From assembly GCA_963678705.1 (NCBI GenBank), contig OY783204.1:22578759-22642758 (forward strand): a DNA stretch of 64,000 bases, read 5' to 3'. The notes under the pieces are model-generated. The model was not told the origin of the DNA, did not search any database, and saw only the letters and a program-made list of their open reading frames with translations. Source of the DNA: Panorpa germanica. Its lineage: Eukaryota > Arthropoda > Insecta > Mecoptera > Panorpidae. The position numbers were made by a program, and so were the translations under genes. This document shows positions 49,407-62,015 of this stretch, one piece after another. Numbering within the stretch: the stretch's first letter is position 1; the number at the start of each line of letters is the position of its first letter.

Positions 49407-49809
49407 TATGGTTGGATGGCGGAGATAGAGAGAAGGAGCGAGGAAAGAGAAGGAAGAGTAGAGTAGAAACAGTTAAACTTCAGTTCAGAAAATATAGGAT
49501 TTGCGGAGAGGCGATAAGGAAGACAAGAGGTGGATGGTGGAGATAGAGCCAAGAAGAAAATAGTAAAGGAAATAGAAATAGTAAATGAAGAGAACCAAGA
49601 AGAAATAAAGGGAGAAACACAATGAGGAGTAGGGAGCAAGAAAATATAGGAACAAGAGTTTAAAAATCAAACATTACTGTTGGAATTATTTAAAATATTA
49701 GAATAGTTTTAAGTTTAGGTTGGCAATGAGATGTAATTACGTGATTTAATATTAAAAGAATGTGAAGTCTAACGACACACTGTTTAAATTAATAAATAAA
49801 AAAATACAA
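49407..49809 (+). mobile_element. TAA-tailed LINE, 3' fragment with 9 bp target duplication
   Basis: A 403 bp 5'-truncated copy starting TATGGTTGGATGGCGGAGAT. It has CAGTTAAACTTCAGTTCAGA in common with the 32.5 kb copy, then a purine-rich tail and GAATAGTTTTAAGTTTAGGT. It ends AATTAATAAATAAAAAAATA. GTATTAACT stands at 49398-49406 and 49810-49818. No intact frame. Confidence 0.8.
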
Positions 49810-49818
49810 GTATTAACT

Positions 49819-51138
49819 CGTCGTAATATCATATTTTATTAGCCAGGTCGTTCTATGATCGTATATCTATATTCAAGTGTAGAGCAAGAAGGAAGGGAGA
49901 GACATTACTTCTACAAATGTATGGATATTGGAAAGAGAGTTTTCTTAAGTTTTAAGCATTATCGGTAATAACAGCTAGTGTCGAAAGCTCATTCAGTAAA
50001 TGAAAAATAATTAGGGACTATAAAAGAAATACTATGAAGCAAAATAGATTACATGAACTTGTCTTATAAGTCATTTCGCATAACGACTCTGCCAAAAAAT
50101 GTAAGAGATAATAATGTGACTATGCTTGAATAAATCATCCCCTGCGAAGTGAGTAAATTAGGCTGTTGTAGTTTAGTGCTGCTATTTTTAATATTTTGTA
50201 AAAAAATAATTCAAAATTCTACTTTCTCCTCAAAAAGTGGGACTAGTAGCATCACCTGAAGGAAGTGTTAATTGCGCTCATTAACACAAAATATAAACCC
50301 AGTCTTCAACAAAACTAAGAAGCTTAAAATAGAGTAAAAGAAATCATTTCTAAAGTTATTTTAAGATATTTGTAGGTTATGAAATGCCACGTGTCAATAA
50401 AATAATATATTAATAATCCGGAACATGGTTGGTATCCCTGACAATCACCAGTTTAGTCACGTCTGCCAACATACAGATGACATAACTGCATGGGAAGTGA
50501 GAGGGACATAACTTCAGAAGCAAAGGACCTCCTATATACATTATTTAAATAAATAATATTTATTTTAGGATTTAGGGTATCATACAAGTGATGATTTACA
50601 CGTTTTAAAAGGGATATTTCGAACGGTCTAATAAGAGAGTTGTAGAATTGCGGGAAATGAAAGCTCAGCAAAAATTTTAAACCTCATCGCCTGCGGGTAC
50701 CTACGCTACGGGTAAAGACTGCATTCAAGCAAAACGGAAAGAAGAAGAGGTGAGAATTGAAAAATGAGATTCAATAATATACCTATTCCCTGCCGTCAAT
50801 TTTTTTCTGAGTTGGTATATATTGAAGTGCAGGGTTTTGTTACCTTTAACTATAAAGAAATAGTGAAATACAATGAGCTACTATTAGTTTTCTGAATATT
50901 TTCTTGTTACCTTACCCTTAAAATAAATTTGTCAACTATCGTTTTTGTCTCGAATATTCGAAGATGTTTATTTAATGAACTAGACAATCAATAAATTGGA
51001 TTAAAAGGCCTTCTGCACACTTGAATTTTTGTTTCTTCTACAATACTACAACTTAGTATAGATACACTTATCTAGTAGCTTACATTTCAATAATTACACG
51101 GTGTGGTAGAGATTGCTCCAATGAACAATTCTACATTA
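49819..51138. other. AT-rich stretch, no gene seen
   Basis: A 72-codon antisense frame (50453-50671) is unassigned. No gene or element is called. Confidence 0.5.
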
Positions 51139-51333
51139 TTAGGTTACTAGGTCCGAGGGTTTAGTCCTGCGAAGTCTTTGAACATCATTACTATCAAGCA
51201 ATTTGAATATGTTGGAGCAGATAGCACAGCCAACATGCTTGATCGTTAAGGGTGCCGATGAACATAGTTGGTGGAAGGACTGCTCGGCTCGACGATCTCT
51301 GTCAATATGAGCAGAGCGCGAAGTGACAAGCAT
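51139..51333 (-). other. Unassigned coding-like frame
   Basis: A 64-codon minus-strand frame with near-balanced base composition in an AT-rich flank ends at TAA (51139). The text includes SAHIDRDRRAEQSFHQLC and HVGCAICSNIFKLLDS, with a Cys-x2-Cys pair, and ends RRTKPSDLVT. It might be the last exon of a host gene or a transposon remnant. I do not recognise it and see no paralogue in the window. Confidence 0.3.
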
Positions 51334-53300
51334 GTTGGTTATTGATAGCTTAGTTCAACTCTATGTGATGTAAAACGTAACTTTAATTCTTCTGTAGTAG
51401 TTGACTATGAATTTAATAATAATGTCATTTGGTGACAATAAGAAATTGTGGAGAGATTTTATAAATCTGTATAGGAAAGAAATGTCAATTTCGGAAGTAA
51501 AAAGCAAACCGAATATCAACAAGCATGTTAAAAGGCAGAGTAACGCTGTCGAAAACTATGCTAAAGCTAAAATAGAAGCCCTATTTTGATTGATTTAATA
51601 ATTACAATTAGTTTAATATTAAAAGAAAATATTATTATATAATTTTTTCACAGAAATATAAAAAAATAGTTTTATTATATCTATTTAAAAATTATTTTAA
51701 CTAACATGTGAGACTCACCACATTTGCTTGTTAATTAATGTTGGCTACGTATTGTTTGGTCCTATATTAGGAATTACGAGCTTGTTCAGTCCCAACATAA
51801 TCGAGTATGCACTAGGGCTAGCTAAATCTTAAAAACATTTTTAATTATATACCACGCACAAAATGTTGTAAACACCTGTAGATGATATAAATCGACAGGA
51901 AATTCACATTTCAATGAGATTTAAATTCACTCGGGCGAGAAAATATATATATATATATATATATATGTGGGTGTGTGTGTATATTTTTTATCAATATATA
52001 AAAAGTAGTTTTCGGGTTAGTCAAGCAAGTAATTCACAATTACACGCTTGTTCAGGGAGATCAGTTCTCGACAGCCGCCTCTACTCTCCACAGCCTGCGA
52101 GATATCTCCGAGAATCTTATCCACACGTAACCAACTTCATGGCAAACAATAGTCTTTGGTCGTAACAGGGGATCATCTCTTACCAGAGACAATACCAACA
52201 GAAGCACAGACGATGAGTCTGCACTAAATTTTAAACTAATTTTCACGTTAGTTAATGTTTGGCCCAACTTTGTATTCATTCAAATCGTTCATTTGAACTA
52301 CAATTCTCTTCTTCTTGATTATTTTGTATTGTAGTACTACTGGAATATGTGATCCTTTTGTTTTTTTTTATATTTTATATTTTGTTCGTCTGATTAATAG
52401 TTTTTCTTCTGATGAAAAATATTTAAAAGTTTTATTGTATTTTTGAATGAACTGACGTTTAACAGTAGCTACTTTTTATTATAAGCTGAGAGAATTTTAA
52501 TTAAAATGAATATTAGATGTTGATTTGGATTGTGGTTGATTTAATCGATGATGAATTGGCTTTAGAACCAACATAACCTTGACCGAAACAGATTAATTAA
52601 AAGAATAAATTATTATTTCAAAAACAGTTTTTGCTTACGCCTTTTGGACTGTGCTGATTTGTTACTTTGCATCGGCCAGCCAAATAGAATTTTGAAGCCC
52701 GAGAGTATATGTTATTTGCAGTGCCGGTTTCTAGGGCAAGCAAGAGATGGGGTTCCATCGGGCACCAAGATAAGTTTCCAAAAATAACTTTACTAATTTA
52801 AAGTAAAGAATAAAAGTGCAAAACGAGGGCAACAGTTTTTCTGAAAATAAAACGCAATAAAAGTGTCTGTCGTCCCTCATTAAACTCAAAAATAAAATTT
52901 ATTATTTAAGTTATTAGGAGTATATTCGTCTGCGCGAGTATTTAATTACTGTAAAATTATTTTTTATAGCCTTGTCTTCTCTAATGATTTCTATTGAAAA
53001 GCAATGAAATTTTAAGCACCTCGTTAGGGAATGATTTGCCAGCGGAGCGGCCGAGTGCCGTGCTAGCATAGACACAGCCAGCCGTAATATTACGAGAGTT
53101 ATACGAGTAGCAGCATAGGATAGATGAAATTATAGACACTGAAATAAAATGTTACGAGTGCCATATAGAAATAAATGAGCTTAACAAATGGAAGATATGA
53201 TAATTTTTAATTACTACTGATTTAATTAACATCAAATTTTATATAACCTAGTCCGTAAATGGTGTTAAAAGAGTGTGATCGTTAAACTAACTTAGCCGCC
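51334..53300. other. AT-rich stretch with microsatellites
   Basis: (TA)n followed by (GT)n lies at about 51943-51985. GCAGTGCCGGTTTCTAGGGC at 52719-52738 looks like a hAT-type left end, but no matching right end was found. Short frames only; no gene is called. Confidence 0.5.
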
Positions 53301-53770
53301 ATTCTTTAATTACGTCATATGCAGAGGGGTCTCTAAAGTACGACAAGAATTGGCAAGGAAGGAAATAAGGAGACATGAGCTTCGTCAAAAAAACAAAGTT
53401 GACCAACATTACGCTAATAAATTTACTTATTGTTGATTTTGGCAGATGGTAAATAAAATAGGATTCAATAAAAGTAAAAAGGATAAAAACAAGATCAAAG
53501 AAAAAATTGTCACTTCAAATTTGACGTTACAACAAAGGGGGTGGTCCAAAATGTGTGATAAGATATGACGATGCAGAGGGGTTGTTGAAAAAATGTATGC
53601 GTCTAACCTAAGCATCAACAGGTCCAGGAAATATTAGTTACAGAAATCAAAACAAAAATATCCAGTGAGTTAAGACATGTAGATTCAGAAAGTTCTGAAA
53701 ACGAACCCAGGGGTGCAAGGATGAGAGAAAGACCAAGTAGTGGAAAACTTAGCGAAAAAAGAATATTATA
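53301..53770 (+). pseudogene. Degraded coding-like region, family unknown
   Basis: Three plus-strand stretches in different frames read like protein. About 53300-53436 holds SKVRQELARKEIRRHELR and DQHYANKFTYC before TGA. About 53560-53636 holds RYDDAEGLLKKMYASNLS. About 53612-53770 holds QQVQEILVTEIKTKISSE and DSESSENEP. The sense strand is purine-rich. Together they look like one ancestral reading frame broken by stops and frameshifts, perhaps from a transposable element. I do not recognise the family. Confidence 0.35.
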
Positions 53771-54809
53771 AATTTGAAGAAAAAGACGGCCAACAAACAG
53801 GAATAAAGAAAAGTCTTAAAGGAGCCTTTTAACACCAGGATGTTGATTATAGATAATGAATTATTATTTACGTAACACTAACATTTTGTGAATATTTTTA
53901 TATACATTCTCTAACTCACACAACGCATACGTGCGTCGTTTAACGAATCAGGAAGCGATTAATTAATATGACGTACACTTTTTTTTAAATGTAACATTTT
54001 TTAAACTAAAACCTCATGTGCACACACAGACGGTGCGGTGTTAATCAGAAATGCAATTCATTTGTGTGAAAGCAGCACTTATGTTTTTAATTCCAACTTA
54101 CCCCATGACACCACCACCTCACTATGTGCCAGAATTTCCCTTGAGGGTGTAAATGAACACGCATCCCTGAAGCAATTAACATCATGTGATGAACGGAACG
54201 AGTGTATGAAAGTTATATTTCACCCTGTACGTCTATGGCTACGTTTTAATGCAAATTAAATTATGAAATAACGTAAATGCCAAAGTTTGTTGCCGTTTAT
54301 GTAATAAGTAAAGAAATTTAATTATACGGTGCTAGCTTTCTTTTGAAAATGCGGTCGTTTACAGGGTTGAATTGTGTAATAGGAGCGTCGGATGCTTTAA
54401 TGGGGCCCTATTAATAATAATCTTCTAAAATATATTGAAATGGTTAATTACGTCACGCGTAAAGGAACGGGTACCTAAAGTGAGAAAATATGTTAGGATT
54501 TGTAATGTCACATCTAGACAGAAACAAGACAAAAAATGTAATTTTAAATGTGACGCAACAACAGACAGCGGGTGTATAAAGTGTAACAAGACATAACAAA
54601 CAGCGGAGTTGTTTCTTGCGAGGTTGCCGCCGCTGGTTCCGCTTGGGTAGCATAAAATGAATTGGATTTATCGTATGAAACATTGGAGAGAAAGGGAGTG
54701 AAAGGCTAGGCGTATGCAGAGAGTACTACGCTTCTTAGTCGCATATGTATAGTCGTATAAATGTGTTATCGTCAGCATTTTTCATTAGGTTGCTTCGAAG
54801 AGCAACTAT
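53771..54809. other. No gene called
   Basis: Frames at 54038-54259 and 54453-54683 (73 and 76 codons) show no motif. Nothing further was recognised. Confidence 0.45.
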
Positions 54810-55038
54810 CCCAGTAAACACTTTAGTGACGTGTTTTGTTTTGTGACGTTTCTATCACTTTTACACATCAATTATAGTTCGCATTAACTTTATCTTCATT
54901 TGTATTTCGATAGGTGGAGCGGTTTCGCAATTTGTAGCCGATAAAATAGACATTTCATATGAACGACTGTGAGAAACTGAACTCTTTCATGACAAAAAAA
55001 TCATACGCTGGCCAAGTGACTCCAAAATGTTTACCTTT
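54810..55038 (+). mobile_element. MITE family A copy (A5)
   Basis: Begins CCCAGTAAACACTTTAGTGA and ends CTCCAAAATGTTTAC, with the last bases of the right repeat altered (CTTT for TGGG). The interior has TGTGACGTTTCTATCACTTT, CAATTATAGTTCGCATTAAC, GGTGGAGCGGTTTCGCAAT and GACATTTCATATGAACGACT. At 229 bp it is shorter than A1 (375 bp). Non-coding. Confidence 0.85.
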
Positions 55039-57949
55039 ATCTGTTTATTTAAAATGCGTGTCTCTTTAAACTACACACTTGGTAATATCTTTTATTATAT
55101 TGTGACGAATTAAAACATAATTAGTAGTTGAGATAATTTATTTAATATCATTAGGTTGACAGCTTGAAAAATTTTCGTAATTAGTAAAAAAAAAGAAATA
55201 GCTGATATCTTTATAGATAAATTAAGTTTATATAATTTAAGACTAACGACACAACTCAATTGTGAGTTTGCATTTTAATAAAACTATTTTTGTTTTAATA
55301 ACAAATCGTTAACAACTAATTTCACAACATACTGTTTATTATCTGCAATAAACTAACCTCAAAATCTGATTAATTTTGATTTAAACCTCTTTTAATGATT
55401 CAGCTATAATTAAACACATAATTTCAACATGGTGGTTACTATAAACAAAATATGAACATAAAATTAATTATTTCACAGATTCACTGCTCAACGAATCTTA
55501 TATCATCTTCCTCGTTGTTTTTATGACTACCTACGTCTAATTTAATACAACACAGTGTTACTCAAATTGTTTCTACGTATTTATAAAAACAATAGTCAAA
55601 CGAAACGGTTGTGGGTTTGATGAGCTGCCATGCTCTTGTCAACAATTGGGCGCAGTGTTTTTATTTTTTGTTAACTTTTGTGCACTATTTGTTAACCACG
55701 TTATACGCTGTCACGAAAATGCATGTCAGTAATACATGACTGTTAAATGTACAGTGTGGTTGAAGAGAAATGAATTACCCGGTATTGTGATAAAAGAAAC
55801 AACGGTGTGTATCGCACTTACTCTTGTTTTATGTATATGATTTTATGTATAGATAACCTTTGGTTTACTGTGTTATTTATTTAATTATATCGACATTAAC
55901 TTTTACACTTCTTACGTTTTTAAATTTCCCGCGCAACTCCCGTCAACTGCTATCTAATAATAAAATAGTGAAACAGACAATCAGCCATTAAAACCAGCTA
56001 TCTTCAATTACGTTTAAATGTGAAGTTAATATGGTCGTAGTTAAAAATCTATAAATTGGGTTACGAACTACTACCCCATTAAACATACTCTCCAGAATTA
56101 CCACTCTGCGACTATTTCCTGTTTCCAAACCTGTAAAAATGGCTGAGTGGTAGAGATTTAGGTCTAACAAAAAGGTCATCACTAACACCATGAAGCAAAC
56201 GCCTATTTTGAGGGCCTTGAGTAAACTTATTGTTAGGAAGGAATAAAGAAATTGCTAAAAAAACGCTGGACTAAATGTAGCAAGCTTAAAGCAGACTATG
56301 TTGATAAATAAACGTTTTTTTGCCAAAAAAAATATCTCCTATTAATAAATAAAGCGCTCTTTTAAAAGAAGTTAGAATGTAAGCAAAAATATGAGCAGTT
56401 CAATACACATTGCGTCTTATTAATAAAGACGTATTTGTTTTTATATACTATAATAAATTCTCCAATTTTAAGACGATTTTAACACTTTGCAAGAACACAA
56501 TGCAGTAGATATAAGTCTATTTGACTGTTTTATAATGAATGTCCCAAGCTCAAAGTAAGACCGCAGTGTCGGATTAATCAGGTCTGATAAACAAAGAATA
56601 ACACCACATGGCCAGTCGTTAAATAAAGGACTATACAGATCCAGAGTTGAACTGGAAGTCTTACAGCGAAATATCAGAAACATTTGGTTATCGTTACCAA
56701 AAAAATTTTAGTCATTCGAGATCCTTGTTTGGCAAAAACATTTAATGTTAACAGGTTACAAGAGACATGATTATAGAGTTTTCGTCTTACTTTATGCTTA
56801 AGCAAGACTATTAAATCTTAAAGAAATCATTAACAGTTAACACTTAAACTTGCAGACGAACTTTAAGACCATACCGTATAAAGAAATGAATTCTACTAAA
56901 AATAAAAGTATTCTTGATAATAATAGTGAGCTAAATTAAACAGACAAACCTCTACAGATGATTCAGCCAACGAAGAGCGCAGCAATGCATCTAACTGCAT
57001 TGCACTGCACTACACTGTTTCACCACTCGTATTTGTATCCTCCAACCAACAGACCTGGACCACCCATGTATTTATTTACATATCTCCTTTTCCTTTTCCT
57101 ATAGCTTAATTTCGTTTTCATTACTTTACCAACTTTAATTACTTGATAATTATTATTTAACTGTAGTTTTAATTTGTAAACAACTGTTTAAAACATTGTT
57201 TTAATTACTGAAAAAATTATAATGATTCGTATGTTGTGATGAGTACTGTGTTAACAAGAATAAACCGGCTGAAAAGTATGTGTACGTGCAAGTATATGCG
57301 TTTATTTTAGACTTGTGAGTGTACTTGTGTATTCCATACATTGTTGAATTTATAAAAGTGTAAATTAAATAGATTTTTTTGGATCAAATTATATATAATC
57401 AATTGACCTTAAGTCCGTCGAAGATGGAATTAATAAAATTGATAGAATTATCGAGCTATATACCAGTAGATCAAAAAAGAAAGTGCAAACCAAGTGCAAT
57501 CCTTTTTATGAATAGAAAACGCCATAATGTAGGGTTTTCCAATAACGACGGGTGGATTTTGTATCAAATATATTGTACCTTTGGGTACACTATAATCATT
57601 TTTAAGTTAGTACGAAAAATTGGTTAAAATCTGGGTTACTTTGCACAAGAAGAAATTGTCCAAAATTTAAGAAATATTCTAGCAAGTGTTATACCATTTT
57701 GGAATCCTTATTAAATGCACCAACTTTTAATGTTACTTGCCAAACTCGCATAGTACATTTTTTTTTCAGTACAGTCACTCAAAGTTGGGCGAAGAATTAA
57801 TTTTGAATATTTCGTTGGACAAAAAGTGTCAATATCTTTCAAGCTGGAGCAGTTAGCTTTACATTTTAGACAAGAGTTTATAGAAATATTATTCAGGATC
57901 ACATAACAAAAATTTTTCTTTTTAAAGTTCGGATTTGTAGCAACGGGAG
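55039..57949. other. AT-rich stretch, no gene seen
   Basis: Antisense frames at 55988-56191 and 56468-56683 and a sense frame at 57379-57627 (67-82 codons) show no recognised motif. No gene is called. Confidence 0.45.
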
Positions 57950-58085
57950 TGAAAAGACTGTCACAGGGTGCAGATTTTTTTGATTTTTTTAAAATGTCAA
58001 TGTCAATATGTTTTTCTGATAACTGTTATGACTAGGCCTATGACCTACTTCCGGCTTGACGTCAACTTCTGGGACACCCTGTTTA
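57950..58085. repeat. Possible AGGGTG-ended repeat
   Basis: The right end reads GACGTCAACTTCTGGGACAC followed by CCTG, a motif I associate with dispersed insect repeats (complement CAGGGTGTCCCAGAAGT). The left side has CACAGGGTGCAG, a short inverted match only. A tentative element of about 130 bp. Confidence 0.3.
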
Positions 58086-61013
58086 TGCAAATTAATAAAT
58101 CTTTCATTGTTAATTCGCTAATTTGAAATAATTATAATTAATATTAAATTGAGTACAAATATGAGGCTGTCAAATCTTTTACAAATTATTAAATTATATT
58201 TTTGTTCAATTCTATTCTAGCTTAATAGAATTGCCTTATTATACGAGATGTTTTCGATCGTACAGAGCAGATGTTGAAGCACCATCTATATGTCAAAATT
58301 GAAACACATACACTTGGCTTGATCCAAACCACTTGATCCAGCCTCAGACTCATTCTCCGACTACAACTCCACTAGTTCATGTACTCGAGCCTTGTTTTGT
58401 TTCATTTTAAATTGATTTTGAATTTAATGATAGGTTATTTGTTGCGATTGTAAATCAACATTCAAAATACAACACAAACAAAACGAAAATTGTTGAGTTT
58501 ATTGCGGTGAGAATTTGTTTTAAATTATTGGTACAGTACACAGAAAAATTGTTGTTATGAACTCTTGTTTATGTTCTGTAGAAAAAATCTGCCTTACCAC
58601 AAACTAATTTTAATTTTCTATCTCTCATATCGAAAGTACCTCACCTGCTAACTTGCTACATGAATACGACGCATTAAAAAATAAGTGGTACAAAATTGCG
58701 ACTAATAATCTTATTATACGTACTTTGCAGTCTTACCATGGCATAGATACGAGTATAAATATAATTATTTACAAACTTTCTTCAAATACTGTACCTCTTT
58801 TAAACAGTCTACCATGTAGTTAAGTTTCGTAGAGGGCTAAACAAACAAAGTATACGTTTTGCATAATTATAGACAGGGTCTATTTATTTCATTATTAAAA
58901 AAAAGGTTATTATTAAAAAAATTGCTAAACTCTTTTTAAAAAAATCTTATTTACTGGATGACGGCACTGGCTTGCACGTTGAGAAGATAAATGAACAACA
59001 CGTTTTATGAAATTTAATAAAATGCGTAGATATTTTAATTATAAATAATTAGATTATATACCCGTCTTAGTTTCTATAAAATTTAACGGTCTAACTGTAT
59101 ATAATATTCTAATATTATTTATGAAAATATATATTTGTTTGGTATTGAGTGTTCGATTATCAATCTTATTGAATTTTCTTTTACGTATTTTATCCTATCA
59201 CATAGTTACACACTTGTAAGAATAAATTAACGGGCTACGAATACAACCCTGACTTTTGGACGTGTTTTACAATAGCCCAAAAGTCCAGATTTTAAGATTG
59301 TATTCGGAATAATATCACATATGATTATCACAGAGGTAAGGTTAAATCGATACAAGAAAACCATATTTTCGATAACGTTTTTTGACGACACAGTTCATAT
59401 ACAATTATTTACATAAATACTACATGATATAATAACATTTAAAGAATATTTTGTGAAATTCTTATAAATAAATATCAAGTAATAAGGCATTGACAGCGAA
59501 TCTCCGCTGGCGTCACAAAAAAACTCATAACTCATCACTGGATTATTTTAAATCAAAGAATCAAAATGATTTCATTAGTTGATAAGTTTCTGCAGGTAAC
59601 CCTGTCAAGTTTTTCTTTTTTATTGATTTTTAATTTTTTTACAACATTTAGAAGTCAAAATACCGATTTTTCATGAAAAAAATTAGAAAGTATATTATTT
59701 TCTAATGCGGTAAAATTAAAAATAACTCGACTGCCTCTACTTCGGCATTTATGTAAAGAAAGAGTGTGCAAAATTACAAAAGAATCGTTGCAGTATATTT
59801 TGAGCTAGAGAGGGCACCGACTCTGAAAAAGCTATGTGTGAGAAAAACGCGTTCAAAAGTTTCAAAGAAAGACGAAACCAGACCAGAGAGATGAAAACTT
59901 AAAACTCTATATTTTCGACAATTTTACTTCAATCGACTTCAAATTTTCACACAATAAACTTAATATGTTGTACAGTATAAATAAATAAAAAACTATAAAC
60001 CATACCCCCCCTCCTCTCCCCCCTTACCTAGCAATGTTAAGTAACTTATGCGGTAATCTGCTCCAATTGATAGAGCCTACCCATTTTGCCCATATTACAA
60101 TTACATATTTCAATCCTTAATGCTATACGTCTGTAGTATTTCCTACACTTCCATTCACCTATAATTAATAACACTTGTTTTATTTGCAACATGAACAAAA
60201 TAAAAAATAATAATAATGTTAGAATTACAGGCACCATACACACTGCATGGTGTTATAAATCATTTTTCTATAACAATTATAGTAATTTTTTTTATCAAAG
60301 TCGTTACCGCGGTTGTTGTTATATTCTAATAGAAGCACATTAATTGTTAATAGAAATACAGGTTGTCTGAGATGATTGATTTTATTGGAAAGTTTTTTTA
60401 ACTGAAGGCCGTCTATCGTGTTATGATGTGGTTTCATATAACTAGGATAAGATTTATGTGTTTGTGCTTCTGATCGATTCCACGGAACCGTGCAAAGGGT
60501 CAACAATCAACTGGAATATAGCCTTCAAAATAGTAATCAATTGTTAAACGCGATTGTAAGGTTAGTCAGTCGCAATTAACTCCTTTCAAAAGTCAAAATA
60601 TTTGTTTGTGCTTTATAGTTACTGATCTCTCTCGCTCAAACACGTTCTCCTTTTTTGGAATAAACTCCATCTTTCATCAGTCACAGTTTAGTCGTTGTCG
60701 TAGGACCTCACACCTCATCTAAATAATCACAACTAAAGTCCTTCGAAGCCAATGCTACTCACAATCAACCATTACCATAGTTGTTGAGTACAAATTTGCC
60801 ATCTCTATCATCTAACAACGCCTTTTCTGTACTGTATTTTAAAAGTGTTAATTCGGGAGACTTTGAACTTTATTTTTCTCGCAATGGGCTTGTATCCTCA
60901 TTTTTTAGTGGTCGATTTTTCAATTGTTGATTGAAATTAATGTTAATAATTGTGTATTGGCGTGTCTATTTTATTAAATATCTAAATGTTGACAGAGATA
61001 TAGCAAATAAAAG
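58086..61013. other. AT-rich stretch, no gene seen
   Basis: A segment at 59500-59990 has the homopolymer-rich, GAGAAAAACGCGTT-containing texture seen inside the 24.5 kb element (GAAAAACGCGTTAAAAGTT). It may be another decayed element, but its ends were not found. Short frames at 60046-60506 show no motif. Confidence 0.4.
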
Positions 61014-61400
61014 TTTGAATTGTAATTTTAGCGCTAGAAATGGTCGGCCATATTTGTATGACGTGAAATGCATTTTAACGTCAGTTATTTGTTGAGTAGG
61101 TCAGTGCTGTGGTAATGTTCTGTAGCTGTTGGTAGTTGAAATAATCAAGTCAAATCAAAGAATAATAAGTTTTTATTTTATTTAATAAGGCAGACATAAT
61201 ATTGAAATTTGATTGTTCCTTGAAATAGCTATAAATAATATTTGATATTTTGATATATAAATACATATAGCAGAGATTTATGAGCTGTAAGGTTGGCAGC
61301 GATTGTGATGTCACATGTCTTGGAATGTGTACAACGTTGAAGCCCTTTAATAATTAAAGAGACAAAATGACTTATTTAATTGTTAATATCTCTTAACATA
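61014..61400 (+). repeat. Dispersed repeat D, copy 2
   Basis: Block 1 (61014 to about 61095) and block 2 (61289 to about 61396) match 13824-13900 and 14147-14250 in order and direction. Between them the 61 kb copy has its own sequence rather than repeat C. Its right end abuts the MITE at 61401. Confidence 0.65.
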
Positions 61401-62013
61401 TGGACGCTGTTATGCATTCATGTGTCAAGCGCCAGATACTGGGATTTGAGAAAATTAACATTCTAGTTTTTCTAATTCAAATTGTTCAGATAAGAATAAT
61501 TAGAATTATTTTTATCATATAAGCAAGTAAATATTAGAACTATTACAGATATTCATGAATTATTCATTGGAATATCATGAATTTAAAGAATAACTGATAA
61601 AATATAAAAAAATATTATTGCAAAATTCAATATGCTTAATTAAATTTGTAAAATTGTTTCAAAGTCTCTTGACACATAAAAGCAAATTAACTTATGGACT
61701 ATTTATATTAATAAAATAATTTAAGGTTTATACTTCACAAATTAGTATTGGATTTTTATTGGAATTATTCTTTTATTAAATTAAAGTTAAATAATACGAA
61801 ACAATGCTTTAGGCGGATGAACCATTTTTGCAAAACGAGAATTCTGTGTTGAGATATTGTAATAATAAGTTTAAGCTTTTACATCGAATGCAAATTTTTT
61901 TATGACATAGTTCATAAAAAATATTTTTATTTATTGTATTAGAAACAACATTTCGTGCTTAACTCAATTTTTAATATTTTGGCGCTTGACACATGAATGC
62001 ATAACAGCGTCCA
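61401..62013. mobile_element. 613 bp MITE with perfect 34 bp TIRs and TA flanks
   Basis: The left repeat 61401-61434 begins TGGACGCTGTTATGCATTCA and ends CAAGCGCCA. The right repeat 61980-62013 is its exact reverse complement over 34 bp. TA lies just outside at 61399-61400 and 62014-62015, as expected of a Tc1/mariner-type insertion. The AT-rich interior has no open frame of note, so the element is non-autonomous. Identical ends suggest a recent insertion. Confidence 0.95.
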
Positions 62014-62015
62014 TA

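Noticed and set aside
52719-52760. hAT-like left end (CAGTGCCGGTTTCTAGGGC)
   Set aside because: No inverted partner was found within about 1 kb, so an element could not be bounded.
59500-60000. Possible additional TIR element related to the 24.5 kb element
   Set aside because: Texture and a short GAGAAAAACGCGTT string are alike, but no matching ends or alignable core were found.
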